Assembly: GCF_002099425.1 (NCBI RefSeq)
Contig: NW_018343971.1
Span: forward strand, 21,365,501 to 21,429,500
Direction: 5' to 3'
Source of the DNA: Phascolarctos cinereus
Taxonomy: Eukaryota; Chordata; Mammalia; Diprotodontia; Phascolarctidae
DNA length: 64,000 nucleotides
In this document: positions 35,555 through 46,499 of the stretch, piece by piece
Numbering within the stretch: position 1 is the stretch's first letter
Layout of the letters: every line of letters begins with the position of its first letter
Made by a program: the position numbers and the translations under genes
Notes under the pieces: model-generated
Database searches by the model: none
What the model was told of the DNA's origin: nothing
The model's input: the letters and a program-made list of their open reading frames with translations, nothing else

Positions 35555-35680
35555 TGATAGATTAGACATTTCTTGATAGCAGAGACTACATTTTTTTCTT
35601 CTTTCTATACTCCTCAACATGCATCAAATGTTTTGTACATAGTAGGTGTTTAATATATGTTCGTTGATTTGAATTAATAG
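35555..35680 (+). repeat. L2 LINE 3' tail
   Basis: 'tttcttgatagcagagacta', 'tgttttgtacatagtaggtg', 'tttaatatatgttcgttgat'. Confidence 0.7.
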
Positions 35681-36114
35681 TGTGGTCCCTTCCTTTGATA
35701 CATCAAGGACTTGAATTAAAAATATTTTTAAATCCTAATGTTCTTTGGATATATTTTTATTCTGAACTATAAAAAGTCCTCTAAAGATAACATTTTGGAT
35801 CTAATTGCCACAAAAGAGACCTTGATTCTGAACTGGGTGCTTTCTAGTTTTTCAGTATGTAATGATTAAATTGATAAATATGAATCAAATATGTGTGTTC
35901 TGAAACATATGTATACATGTATATCAATAAATCAAATGTGTTCTGAAACATATTTACTTATTTTTAATCATTCATTCTGCTCTTCTTGTTTTGGGAAGAT
36001 GGTTTTTGGATGAAAGAAAAATGTTGCCTTGGACCAATAGTGCTGATTTCACTGAGTTCTAGGCCACACCGTTACTCAACATCTATTTGTTGTTGGACAT
36101 GAATTTGTAGAATC

Positions 36115-36320
36115 ATAATCTTAACTTAAATCTGGCCTCAGACACTTACCATCTGTGTGACCGTGGGCAAATCACTTAACCCTGTTTGTCTCAGTTTCCT
36201 CATCTTTCAAATGAGCTGGAGAAGGGAAGGGCAAATCACTCGGGTATCTTTGCCAGGGAAACCCCAAATGGGGTCAGGAAGAGTCAGACACGACCAAGAC
36301 AACCAAACAGCAACACCGGC
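36115..36320 (+). repeat. Marsupial SINE, 5'-truncated
   Basis: 'tctggcctcagacacttacc', 'gggcaaatcacttaaccctg', 'ggggtcaggaagagtcagac', 'caaccaaacagcaac'. Confidence 0.88.
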
Positions 36321-36437
36321 AAGCAACTGAAATACTGCTTTAATATTGCCACATCGGTGTTGTCAGGAACCATTTTTAATGAGAGGATGAAAGTTGTGCT
36401 TATTTATTATTTTCATTTTGCAAATGGCTTATTAGGC

Positions 36438-36665
36438 CACTAGGCAGTATAGCAGAAAGAATGCTGGACTTTGAATCAGGAAGACTTGAGTTCAAGTTCC
36501 CCTTCAGTTACTTACTAACTACATGACCCCAAGTCACTTAACCTTTCTTTGCCTCAGTTTCCTCATCTGTAAAATAAAAAATAGCACTTACCTCACCAGG
36601 ATCGTTCTGAATATCAAATGAAATCATATAGCTAAAGTGCTTAAAACATGATATAAACATTAGTT
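36438..36665 (+). repeat. Marsupial SINE (THER/MIR class)
   Basis: 'atgctggactttgaatcagg', 'tgcctcagtttcctcatctg', 'gcacttacctcaccaggatc'. Confidence 0.8.
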
Positions 36666-37167
36666 GTGTATTAGAAAGTAGTATTCTATGTGTTGTCTTG
36701 CTCAGTAAAACATTTTATGAGCATTTTAAACATTGGTTTTGAGGCATATGTGATAAAAGGTTACTACAGTTTCTGAAAGGGAAAGCTGAAGTGAAGAACT
36801 AAGAAATTGTTTGACAAGATATTATAAAGGTAGAAGGAAAACTAGAACACACTCATTTCAGTGCAAGTCTTATTGTTTCAAGTTAGCTTGAGTCATTATT
36901 ATTAACAATGACAGCATTTTTGAGTGCTAGCTATGTGCAAGATTCAGAAACCTTGTTATGGTAGTCAAAGATTCCACCATCATTACTACCTTTCAGAGGG
37001 AAACTGAAAGAAAAATCAGTGACTTCTGTCCAATCTCATGTGTTATCCTTTACTTTTTTAGAGCATTTAAAAAATGGAACTGACAACAATTATGTAGTAG
37101 TAAGCGAAACAAAATGCTAATCTGTTAATGAGATTGAAATAATAAATATATTCCTTGCTCTCTCAAG

Positions 37168-37228
37168 TTACTAGTCTTCCCAGAAGGCACCTGCACTAAC
37201 CGTAGCTGTCTGATCACTTTTAAGCCAG
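37168..37228 (+). CDS. LPCAT2: LPCAT2 exon 5: PEGTC motif
   Basis: 61 bases, phase 0 in, phase 1 out; residues 218-237. It encodes LLVFPEGTCTNRSCLITFKP. FPEGTC is catalytic block III, thought to bind the acyl-acceptor phosphate, and is identical to human apart from the first residue (L for I). The acceptor is tctcaag and the donor gtgagt. It is too short to stand out as an open frame. Confidence 0.95.
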
Positions 37229-38288
37229 GTGAGTGAATTTTAATAGTTTATTTTGACAAATAGGTCTAAAACTGGTGGAAGGGGCATAGATTTTCAAGCT
37301 ATCATGGCCTTTAGAGATGGTTTGGCCCTCATTTCAAAGATGAGGAAACTGAAGCTGCATTACTCAACCTTATATAGGTAAGTAGTAAGTGACAGAATTA
37401 AGATTCAAATCCAAGTCTTCTAACTAAAAATCTAGAGTCCTTTTTACTATACGATGTTGCCATTTCAAATGAATTGATAATAACCCATGAAACTGAATAA
37501 TAACTTCAAAAGCCTTTACAATTCTGATTAATACAGTGACCAGCCAGGATTCCAGGAGAGACATGATGAAGCAGACTCCCCACCTCAGTACAGAAAAATG
37601 ATGGACTCATAATGCAGATGGGAATATATTTTGGGGGGACTTGTCCAAATGAAGAAGAATTTATTTTGCTTGACTATAAATTTTTCAATAGGGGTTTTGT
37701 TTTTTTTTTTTCCTTTCTTGGTGGAATTAGAAAGGAGAGTGAGTGGGGAGGAAAAAGAGGATTTTTGTTGATTGAAAAAAGAATTTAATTTAAAAAAATA
37801 TGAAATAGCTATTGGATGTTTATCTGAATATTTATATCCAGAAAAAGTGTTCAGGCCTTGTAAAGGACAAAATTTATTGCATTACTTTTTATACTTAAGA
37901 ACCCAAGCCTGTGGATCTTATATTGCTGTTTCTCTCTCTCATTGGATAGACCCAGAATCTGGGTCTTTAAATGATCAAGCAGATATCAGCAGGTTGTTTC
38001 CCCAGAGTTTTTGCTCCCTACATAAATTCCTAAACTTGTAGTGACACGAAAAAAAAAATCCAAGAATTTGACATTTTCTTCAGTTTCTCTGAAATCCTTC
38101 TAAATTTTCCCTTATTTTTATAAGACTACATTTCTGTTCAGTCATTTTCAACTCTTTGCGGTCTGAGTCTGACCTCTGTTTGGTACATCATATTGTTTCT
38201 CTACTGTTTAAATAGTGTATTCTTTTCCTTGTTTTAATAGTTTTCATTGATACAAAAGACAAATTTCAAAATGTCTTTGTGGTTTTAG
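37229..38288 (+). other. LPCAT2: LPCAT2 intron 5
   Basis: 1.06 kb. A MIR-type SINE at 37300-37460; otherwise AT-rich. The 89-codon open frame at 37772-38041 has no recognisable family. Confidence 0.8.
37300..37460 (+). repeat. MIR-type SINE
   Basis: 'catttcaaagatgaggaaac', 'taagtagtaagtgacagaat', 'attcaaatccaagtcttcta'. Confidence 0.7.
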
Positions 38289-38347
38289 GAGCCTTCATTC
38301 CAGGAGTTCCAGTGCAGCCAATACTTCTGAGATATCCAAATAAGTTG
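38289..38347 (+). CDS. LPCAT2: LPCAT2 exon 6
   Basis: 59 bases, phase 1 in, phase 0 out; residue 238 split, then 239-257. It encodes (G)[19 protein letters not shown], the conserved GAFxxGxPVQPxxxRYP block IV of the AGPAT/LPCAT family. Human has VLLRYP, so a single conservative change. The acceptor is gttttag and the donor gtaagc. Confidence 0.95.
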
Positions 38348-39152
38348 GTAAGCACTGTAAATTACTAATGGAAAAAAATTCAAACATTTTGAACATTCAG
38401 TACATTTTTCTGATCCTGCCTAACATTTGAGTGGTTATTTTCCACTAATGGTACCAGTATATCTAGAATTACATTTTGCTTAACACTTAGTTTTTAGAGG
38501 GGAGTGCGGAGGGGGAATGTTATTGACTCTGAAGATTAGTATTTTGTTGTTTTTTGTTTTTAAATCAGTTGTTTTCACCTTTCTGTTTTGTTAATGGGAG
38601 AAGATGTACCTAATCTTCATTACTGAGGTCACGAGGCCCCTGGTAGCTTTTATTTAACTAAAAAAACTGAAACTTCCAGTTCAGAAGCTAGTTTTTCTTT
38701 CCCCTCTGGTCCCTTGAAAAAAGGGGGCACTAATTAAATTCAATAAAACTTAGCAAGATGTGCATCTGATCATAGGTTTGAATTTGTTATGTTTTCACGT
38801 TCTTTTACTCTGCATTCCTCCTCAGTATTTTCTCCTAATGTTATCTTTTTTGAGATTTGTTTCTAATTTAATTTTTAATTTCAGCATGACACTGTCATGT
38901 CTAAAATTGCCTATTTGCTCCCTTCAAATAAAAGACAAATATTTCTGAACATAAATGTTAAAAGAATTTTTATTATAATTTATTTCCACATAGAAACAGA
39001 TGGTAACCCTTATGAAAATCACCAGCTTATTAAATGCATTTGTAAATTTGAATATTCTTAAATAATACAGTAAGAAATTTAGTTACAAATAATTTAGTCT
39101 CTCTCTCCCGCCTCAATTCCCCACTGACGTTCTGAGTATTCTTTTGTTTTAG
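38348..39152 (+). other. LPCAT2: LPCAT2 intron 6
   Basis: 805 bases, AT-rich. Nothing recognised. Confidence 0.85.
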
Positions 39153-39187
39153 GATACTGTGACCTGGACATGGCAGGGGTATACATT
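39153..39187 (+). CDS. LPCAT2: LPCAT2 exon 7 (micro-exon)
   Basis: Only 35 bases: DTVTWTWQGYT plus two bases of the next codon. The sequence is identical to human in this stretch. The acceptor is gttttag and the donor gtaagt. It is identified by homology and by the phase link between exons 6 and 8. Confidence 0.92.
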
Positions 39188-40244
39188 GTAAGTTGTGTAT
39201 TTTACCATTAAACATTTAGATTAGTATATATCAATCATTAGTGAAGGGAAAACAGGTCTTTTAGTTCACAAAGCTGTTTTTGTCATTTCCTGTAAAAGTG
39301 TTAAGTCAGAGGTTTTGGATCCTCTAACTGATAAGTGAATGGCAAGTCTTGACAGAAAGTAGCATTGCACATCAGATAAATCCTTGTGTTCTGATATGCC
39401 AAATACAGATTCTGCATAGTATCAGGATGATCGTTGAAGATTTTTGTCATTTCGGGAGAAATAACCTGCTAGTTCAGTTTGTAGCTTGTTTAGTTTTACA
39501 TGAAAAAAATTCATTTTTAGGCTTTTCCATTGCTTGAGCCTTAATCAGATTTACTGTGATCAGATAATGCTTCAGTTTTGAATTTATTCTGTTAGAAGTA
39601 GGCTAGTCAGTGACAACTTGCTTCAAATTTATTGGCCCAGAAAAATAACAATATTATCAGTACTTGGTGTAGTGAATCTAAATTTGTGTTGGGTATCTGA
39701 AGACAACAAATTTTACTTTTGTTGCTAAATTTACATTGTTTAAAAAATGTTAAACTTCAGCAGTTCTTTAAGAAGTATGTAAGGAAAGCAAAAATTGTTT
39801 TTATTCTTATTAAATTGATTATGAAATAGCAATTTAAAATATTCTGTCAGTGTTCTATTTCTTGCAAAGAATTCTTATGTTCAATTCACTGTTATTGAGT
39901 TCTGAGCTAGTTTGATGTTTGGTGACAGGAAGCCACTGGAGGAGCATCTATATTTCAAACATTTCTTCATGGTACATGCTCAGTATGTCCTATTTGTTCC
40001 CTGTGTGAGCATGTGTTTAACTCAAATAATTTTATACACATGGTGATAGAGTGGATTAGTGACTTAACAGTTTAGAAATAGTTGAGGAAAAATAATTTGT
40101 ATTTCCTTCAATGATAAGCTATTCATGCACATTGTCATAAAATTCAATAGTGCTGAACATTTCACCATCCCTTCAATCATAACTTTTATTTGTTATGGTA
40201 TTCATTTTCTCCATTTTCTTATATGCATCACTAAAATCAGTAAA

Positions 40245-40510
40245 GGACAGCTAGGTGGCACAGTGGGTTGAGTTCCAGGCCTGGAATCTAGAAGACTTGA
40301 GTTCAAATGTGGCCTCAGACACTTATTAGCTGTGTATCCCTGGGCAAGTTACTTAACCTTTTTTGCTTCTGTTACTTTGTTTGTAAAATGAGCTGGAAAT
40401 GAGAAGGAAATGGCAAACCACTCCAATATCTTTGTCAAGAAGACCTTAGATGGGGTCACAAAGAGTCAGGCACGACTGAAACAACTGAACAACAACAACA
40501 ACAACAAAAT
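40245..40510 (+). repeat. Marsupial SINE, full length
   Basis: 'ggacagctaggtggcacagt', 'gagttcaaatgtggcctcag', 'gaaatggcaaaccactccaa', 'ggggtcacaaagagtcaggc', with a CAACAACAACAA tail. Confidence 0.93.
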
Positions 40511-40689
40511 CAGCAAGTTAGAGGGTACTCAAATGGTACCCACAGATATATAGTAACCATATTTTTCAAATGAAAAATTGGTATGTGTGTTCTGATACAA
40601 ATATCCCTTTACATGACCTACTTATAAATACAGATTCTTTTCTCAAAATTAAGACTGTTGCAGAAAATATAGACTGCCTGGAAAAGGTA

Positions 40690-41110
40690 TTGTGTTATAG
40701 TGGATAGAGAGCTGGCCTCACAGTCCAGAAGACCTGGGTTCAAATATTCCCCCCAGTGGCAGCTAGGTGGCACAGCGGATAGAGCACCGGCCCTGAAGTC
40801 AGTAATACCTGAGTTCAAATCCGGCCTCAGAACAAACACTTGACACTTACTAGCTGTGTTACCCTGGGCAAGTTACTTAATCCCAGTTGCCTAAAAAGAA
40901 AAAAAACAACAACAAAAAAACAAAAAAACCCCAAATATTCCCCCTGGACACACACTGTCTTTGTCATCCTGGGCAAATCATTTAGTCATTCATCCTCTCA
41001 GTACCCCAGTCAACTCTCTGGGAATAGTAGTTGCTATTCTGCTTTATTATAGGAGATTTCTCTTCCTGAAATTCCCTGTACTAATGACATTAAAAATCAA
41101 TACTCTCACC
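40690..41110 (+). repeat. Outer marsupial SINE, split by another SINE
   Basis: Left part 'gttatagtggatagagagct', 'agacctgggttcaaatattc'; right part from 40945 'tggacacacactgtctttgt', 'aactctctgggaatagtagt', 'gaaattccctgtactaatga'. Interrupted at 40754-40931. Confidence 0.85.
40754..40931 (+). repeat. Inner marsupial SINE (short form) with 13-base TSD
   Basis: 'ggcagctaggtggcacagcg', 'gagcaccggccctgaagtca', 'ggcaagttacttaatcccag', then an A-rich tail with AACAACAACA. caaatattccccc flanks it at 40741-40753 and 40932-40944. It looks younger than its host copy. Confidence 0.93.
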
Positions 41111-41514
41111 CCCTCAAAAAAGTCATCATACCATAGAGTAGCATAGATGTTTAATGTAATATTTCACTTATATTTCAATCATGTTTGGCTTTAATAATTA
41201 TAAGATATTTCTACTCATTTCATTCATGTTCTAATTTAGTAAGGAGACAAGTGTGAAAAACATGGAAGAATAGAATGAAAGAAAATCTTAAAAGCTGAAT
41301 CTATCTTATCTTTGACTTCTTAGGAAGAAATATTCAGTTACCTATTCTACATCTTTTGCTATATCATCATTTGAATATTTGCCAAATATTACAGAAAAAG
41401 AGAATTTTAAAAGGAGGAGGTAAAATCATGCCAGAAATGAGGAAGAGAGATAGGGACCAGACGTGTGATTTCATCAGTCCTGGGGATACCCAGATAAGCA
41501 AACTCTCTTTCCAG

Positions 41515-41695
41515 TACAGGTTGAGATTGGCACCTTCTCTGCATCTTATAGTCTTGAGAGTTGCTTCAGAGACTGAGAAGTTAAAGATTTGCACAGGGCC
41601 ACATGGCCAGTAGATGTCAGAGGCAACACTTGAACATATACCTTCCTAGGTCCATGTCTAGTTCTCTATCCATTATGCGACACTGCCTGTTGTAT
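41515..41695 (+). repeat. MIR-type SINE
   Basis: 'gagaagttaaagatttgcac', 'agggccacatggccagtaga', 'tagttctctatccattatgc'. Confidence 0.65.
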
Positions 41696-42000
41696 AATTG
41701 GATATGGAAGTGGTAAACCTCTTATTTCCTAGCTTTCTTCTTTTGACTTCTGCCTTTAAAAAAAATCCTTGGTTACTCAGACTAATATTTTTCTCTGTGA
41801 GTTAACTTTTCAGCTCCAAAAATATGTCTAATTTAAAAAAAATATCAACTTGGTCTTTTTTGTTTTGAATAAGCATCTATTATACTACACTGCACTCCAT
41901 AATTGAATCATATATGTGCATGTACACATATATGTATATATTTATGCATGTGTATATGTACCTATTTATGCACACATGGATATGCATATACATTCATGCA

Positions 42001-42233
42001 CTGGGTCTGCCTGTCTCACCCAGTCTAGAAGTATTCCGTCATGGGCTGATCTCATTACTGATGAGTTTAGAAGTTATGTCTTGTACCATTTCTGACCTGG
42101 GTCAGTTCACACCTCTTTAGGCAGCATGGTGGACTCCTGGTCTTTGGGGCTCTGCATACCAGTGCTGGGCTTAGTGTGGACATCAAGTTGGCTTAGCTCA
42201 CTGCAGTTCAGAACTCCCAAGCTCAAGCATGGG
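42001..42233 (-). pseudogene. 7SL (SRP) RNA pseudogene
   Basis: On the minus strand the order of 7SL RNA is kept: 'gcttgagcttgggagttctg', 'gtccacactaagcccagcac', 'ctgcctaaagaggtgtgaac', 'gacccaggtcagaaatgg', 'atcagtaatgagatcagccc', and an end like 'ctgggtgagacaggcagacc'. The 5' roughly 45 bases of the Alu domain are missing, and substitutions throughout break conserved positions, so it is not a working SRP RNA. It covers more of 7SL than an Alu-type SINE would, because the S domain is included. Confidence 0.85.
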
Positions 42234-42856
42234 TCATATATTTTTAAAAGACTTATAGATGAATGCTTTTGTGAAAAGTTTAAAAAAAAAAGAGTGAAAA
42301 GTATCATCTTTAAGGAGTTAAGAAATCTGCTAGAAATCTCCCATTTCAGAGCCAGTTTTTGAAAGGCTTTAACGAATTTTAATGAAAGTCTTAATTTTGT
42401 TTTAAAACAAAGTTTAGAACTTCTCAGAATACTAATTCTATGTGATATGATAAGGATATACACCCTGCAAGCTACTACTTTAAAGGAATAGGACAAATGA
42501 TTTCTAATATCCATTAGAAAAGATTAGAAGCTTAGTGTTATGTTTAAGAGATTCATGCTGTCTAATAGACCTTAGAGTCTTAAATAGGTCCTTGTTGGAA
42601 AGATTTCAAATTTGATATTTAGTCTGCTGAGCTGTCAGACTCACAAATATGTCACAATTTTAATTTTTGCATAGCAACAATAAATTGTCAAGCCTGTAAA
42701 AAATTATTATGGAGCATTATCAGTAGAAAAGGGACATCTTTGAAAATAAAATTTTATATTGTCTGATGCTATGGAAATGAAAAGAATAATGCACAGCATT
42801 AAATAATTTCTCTGTTCTTTTATAAAGATTGCATTGTCTCTTTCTCCCTCCTCCAG

Positions 42857-42911
42857 CTTTCAGCTCTGCATTCTTACTTTCTGCCAGCTCTTCACAAAGG
42901 TAGAAGTTGAG
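42857..42911 (+). CDS. LPCAT2: LPCAT2 exon 8
   Basis: 55 bases, phase 2 in, phase 0 out; residues 269-287. It encodes (F)FQLCILTFCQLFTKVEVE. Human reads FIQLCMLTFCQLFTKVEVE. The acceptor is ctccag and the donor gtaagt. The hydrophobic stretch could associate with the membrane. It precedes the largest intron in the window. Confidence 0.94.
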
Positions 42912-42984
42912 GTAAGTTGAACAGAATTTAGCTGTGAAATTTTGGGTGAGGTTTATTGGTTTTTCTCCTTAAATTTCCAAAATC

Positions 42985-43000
42985 AGGGCTCTTAACCTTT

Positions 43001-43051
<51 letters not shown>

Positions 43052-43225
43052 TGGATAGCTTTGCCAGTCTGAAGAACCCTTCTCAGAATAATATTTTAAA
43101 ATGCATAAAATAAAACACATTGGATTACAAAAAAAACGATTGAAATACAATTATGAAAATTTAAAAAAAAGTTCATAGATGTCCTGAAATTAAGAACCCA
43201 TCTTAAGAACTCCTGTTCTAAGACC
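42985..43225. mobile_element. hAT-like element with internal (TG)n
   Basis: 'cagggctcttaaccttttgt', (TG)n at 43005-43050, 'gccagtctgaagaacccttc', 'cagaataatattttaaaatg', end 'taagaactcctgttct'. Same family as 18322 and 56655. Confidence 0.65.
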
Positions 43226-43818
43226 ACAGAATTGGATTTAATAACTCCAAACTGGACTGAAGGTACAATAGGCCCCGTGGTTTTAAAAGTGGTTCCACAT
43301 TTAGAAGAGTTCTACATTTAGACACAGTCTATCAGTTCCAGTCCCAGGACCCCTGTTAGGACGCACATTCTGAGTAATAGCAACCTCATTCAGCAACATA
43401 ATAGGAAACTCAGCTGTGCATTTGCATACCCAAGTCACACACAGGAATTAGGGCTACAAATTTATAATATTTTGGAATTTAGTTTATGAGGGAATCATTT
43501 TGCTTTGATTGTTAACTTTGTTTTTGTTCTTTAGCCTTCCAGCAGTAATTCATTATTAATATAGACTGTTTAGGATTGAGCAAATTTTGGTTAAAATGGA
43601 TTTGCAATTGTAAGAGCCAAGGTTGCATTTAATTTGAGCTAAATGTTTTTGGGGTTTTTGTTTTGTAGCTTGCTTAGAAAAGATACTATACTTTTCTTAA
43701 TTACATTGAACCTATTACTCAGTTTCTGTAAGCATTACTATTACTTTTTGAACTTTTTATTAGTTATTCTAGATTCTTTTGTTTTTTAAACTCAAACAAA
43801 CACTACAGAATTGTAAGG

Positions 43819-44004
43819 TTGTCTATGCCACAAAGACAAACCAGAACTTCCTCTGATCCTGTCAATACAAACCCAAACAAGGAAAACTCCAGTAAACAGA
43901 TGGAGGACAGAGATGTAGAACCATACTTTACCCCAATATATGTGGCAGTTGTCAACTTGGGATTGCAGCAGAAGCATGCAAATTCCCCTTTTCTCTTATT
44001 CTAA
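43819..44004 (+). other. Unassigned open frame, 61 codons
   Basis: Begins MSMPQRQTRTSSDPVNTNPN and is rich in N, K, E and S, unlike the surrounding AT-rich frames. It follows a 'cactacag' acceptor-like site at about 43808. No family recognised; could be chance or an unused exon. Confidence 0.2.
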
Positions 44005-44919
44005 CCACTCTTGCCACATTTCCTCTGTGTCACATAGTTATGTTGTTTTCTTCTTCATCTTTTTTTTAATTGCATAACAATATTTTCATTGTCTTGCCAG
44101 ACTTGAACTTGGTTAGTTAACATTTTTTTGGAGGTAAGGCTTTCCCTTACCCTTTAACTTCAAAAATAGAATTTAGTTTTCCCCCAATCTGACCTGAGTA
44201 TAATATGATTTAATACATTAGAATTGTTCTGTAAGCTGATATATTAAGCAAGATCTTGGGAATTTGAGGGCCTTAGTGTAGGTAGTTTAGATTGATGATA
44301 TTTAGGACTTAGATGTATTTTGATTTTATGAAATTCTCTTTCATCCAAGGAGCTCCAGTTATTTTATTGACTTCTGAATGCTCTTAATTCCCCATTGCAT
44401 TTGAATTGCAGCTGAAAAGATGTACATTAAATACTTATTCATCCTGGCTGCTGGCCACATGGTGTCTGTTTGCAGAATCTGTTGTAGTTCATGGCCTCGG
44501 CTCTGAGGCAGCCTGGCTTCTCTGCCCAGACTGAGGGATTCTAGCTTAGGTTACTACACAAATACCTTGGCCCTGCTTGTCTTAGTTACTTAAGGTTTGT
44601 TTTTTTTTATATTAATTGATTATATTATTTGATATATTTTGGATATTGTTATTAGATACTGTTAGGAAAAAGAAGTTGAAATATCAGTCTGCCAGTGTGT
44701 CCACATTAAAAGTAAAATGAGTACTTCATTAAGTTCTCTCTTCATTGCTCATTATTAGTGTGAATCATTAAAAATCTTAGTTGTCCATTACTATGTAACC
44801 TATTACTGATGATTAATATTTACCCCCAGAATTTTGGGGATGTTTCTTGTTTTCCCCCATTAGTTATTTATGTTACTTTTTCTGCAGGGTGGTGATTTTT
44901 CAGCCACAAGCCTTTTAAA

Positions 44920-45905
44920 AAGTTTTTAAAAATTAATTTATTTTGATTTATCAGCAATCACTTCCATATGTTTTTGAGTTTAAAATTTTTCTCCCTCTTC
45001 GTCCCCACCATCCTCCCCAAGATGGTACACAATCTGATATAGGCTATCTATATCTATATCCATATCTATATCTATATGTAACGTATGTAATGTATATATA
45101 CATTCTTATTAAACATATTTTGTGATTAGAGATGTTGTAAGTAAAAATTAGAACCAATAAAAGGAACCAACAGAAAGTGGAAACAAAATTCAACAGAAGA
45201 GGAAAAAAATAGCAAATAGTGTGCTTTGATCTGCATTCAAATTCCATAGTTCTTTCTTTGGATGTGGATAGCATTTTCCATCACGAGGTCTTTGGAGATG
45301 TCTTAGATCCTTATATTGGTGGGAAGGGTTAAGTTTATCAATATTAGTTATCGTACAACGTGGCTATTATTGTGTACGATGTTCTCTTGGTTCTGCTCAC
45401 TTCAGTCAGCATCAGACCATATGAGTCTTTCCAGTTTTTTTTAAAGTTGGCTTGATCATCATTTCTTATGGCAGAATAGTATTGCATTACTTTCATATAC
45501 CACAACTTGTTCAGCCATTCCCTAATTGATGGACATCCCCTCAATTTCCAATTCTTGGCCACTACAAAAAGAGCTGCTATGAATATTTTTGTACATGTGG
45601 GTCCTTTTCCTATTTGTATGATCTCTTTGGGATATAGCCCTAGAAGTGCTATTGCTGGGTCAAAGGGTATACACATTTTGATAGCCCTTTGTGCGTAGTT
45701 CCAAATTGCTCTCCAAAATGGTTGGATCATTTCACAACTCCACCAACAATGCATTAGTGTTCCAATTTTCCCACATCTTCTCCAACATTTATCATTTTCC
45801 TGTTTTGTCATGTTAGCCAATCTGTTAGGTGTAATGTCATACCTCAGAGTTGTTTTGATTTGCATTTCTCTGATCAATAGTGATTTAGAGCATTTTTTCA
45901 TACGA
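44920..45905 (-). mobile_element. L1 LINE 3' end with ORF2 C-terminus
   Basis: A 185-codon open frame (45344-45901) includes CWRRCGKIGTLMHCWWSCEM and AIALLGLYPKEI, which match the L1 ORF2 C-terminal motif (CW..CG..GTL.HCWW...P..LLG.YPKE). The 3'UTR continues down to about 44920 with 'tcaaagcacactatttgcta'. 5'-truncated; the ORF2 end is almost intact, so this is a fairly young copy. Confidence 0.9.
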
Positions 45906-46204
45906 CTATAAATCAGTCACAATTCTTGAAAGACCAGTTGGTTATGATCCACATTGGTTACTGGTGTCCCTGTACTGATGCCATAATAGATACTTGTAAT
46001 ATTGAAATATTGATATTTAACTCCATCTGAAGTTACAGTAGGTTTTTAAAATATGAGTCTGGAGGGAGGGAGAGAATTTGGAACTCAAAAAAGGAATGTT
46101 AATTTTTTGGAATTAAAGAAAAAAAGAAAAAAATATGATCCTGCAAAATTTTTCTGCATGTATCCTCTTACATTTACTGTGCCTTGAAAACCTGGGATTA
46201 GGTA

Positions 46205-46440
46205 TAATAATACTATCTAGCATTTATATATAGTATTTTAAACTTGATAAACCACTTTACTTATACTGATTCATCTGATCTTTACAACAACCCTGTGAGG
46301 GTTATTATATCCATTTTACAAAGAAGGAACTGTGTCAGAGAGGATTGTGACTTATTCAATATCATGTAGTTGAAGGTAGGATTTGTACCCGTAGCCTTCT
46401 GACTCTAAATCTAGCCCTCTTTCTACATTATGCCATTCAG
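46205..46440 (+). repeat. MIR SINE, long copy
   Basis: 'actatctagcatttatatat', 'tttacaacaaccctgtgagg', 'ggatttgtacccgtagcctt', 'ctgactctaaatctagccct'. Confidence 0.85.
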
Positions 46441-46499
46441 GTATATGGTGGATAGAAAATCATTCTCTATATTTCATGGTAACACTGATGTTATATTTT

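Larger units (their letters stand above)
33912..37167 (+). other. LPCAT2: LPCAT2 intron 4
   Basis: 3.3 kb. Holds an old L1 split by a SINE, an L2 tail and further SINEs. 35690-36110 and 36965-37167 show no recognised element. Confidence 0.8.
39188..42856 (+). other. LPCAT2: LPCAT2 intron 7
   Basis: 3.7 kb. Holds several SINEs (one nested in another), a MIR and a 7SL RNA pseudogene. 39190-40245 and 42240-42856 show no recognised element. Confidence 0.8.

Noticed and set aside
37772-38041. 89-codon open frame in LPCAT2 intron 5
   Set aside because: AT-rich, no recognisable domain, and not bounded by convincing splice sites in a phase that would fit exons 5 and 6.
45507-45698. Plus-strand open frame resembling 47204-47395
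   Set aside because: Both are antisense to the same part of two minus-strand L1 copies, which explains their similarity.
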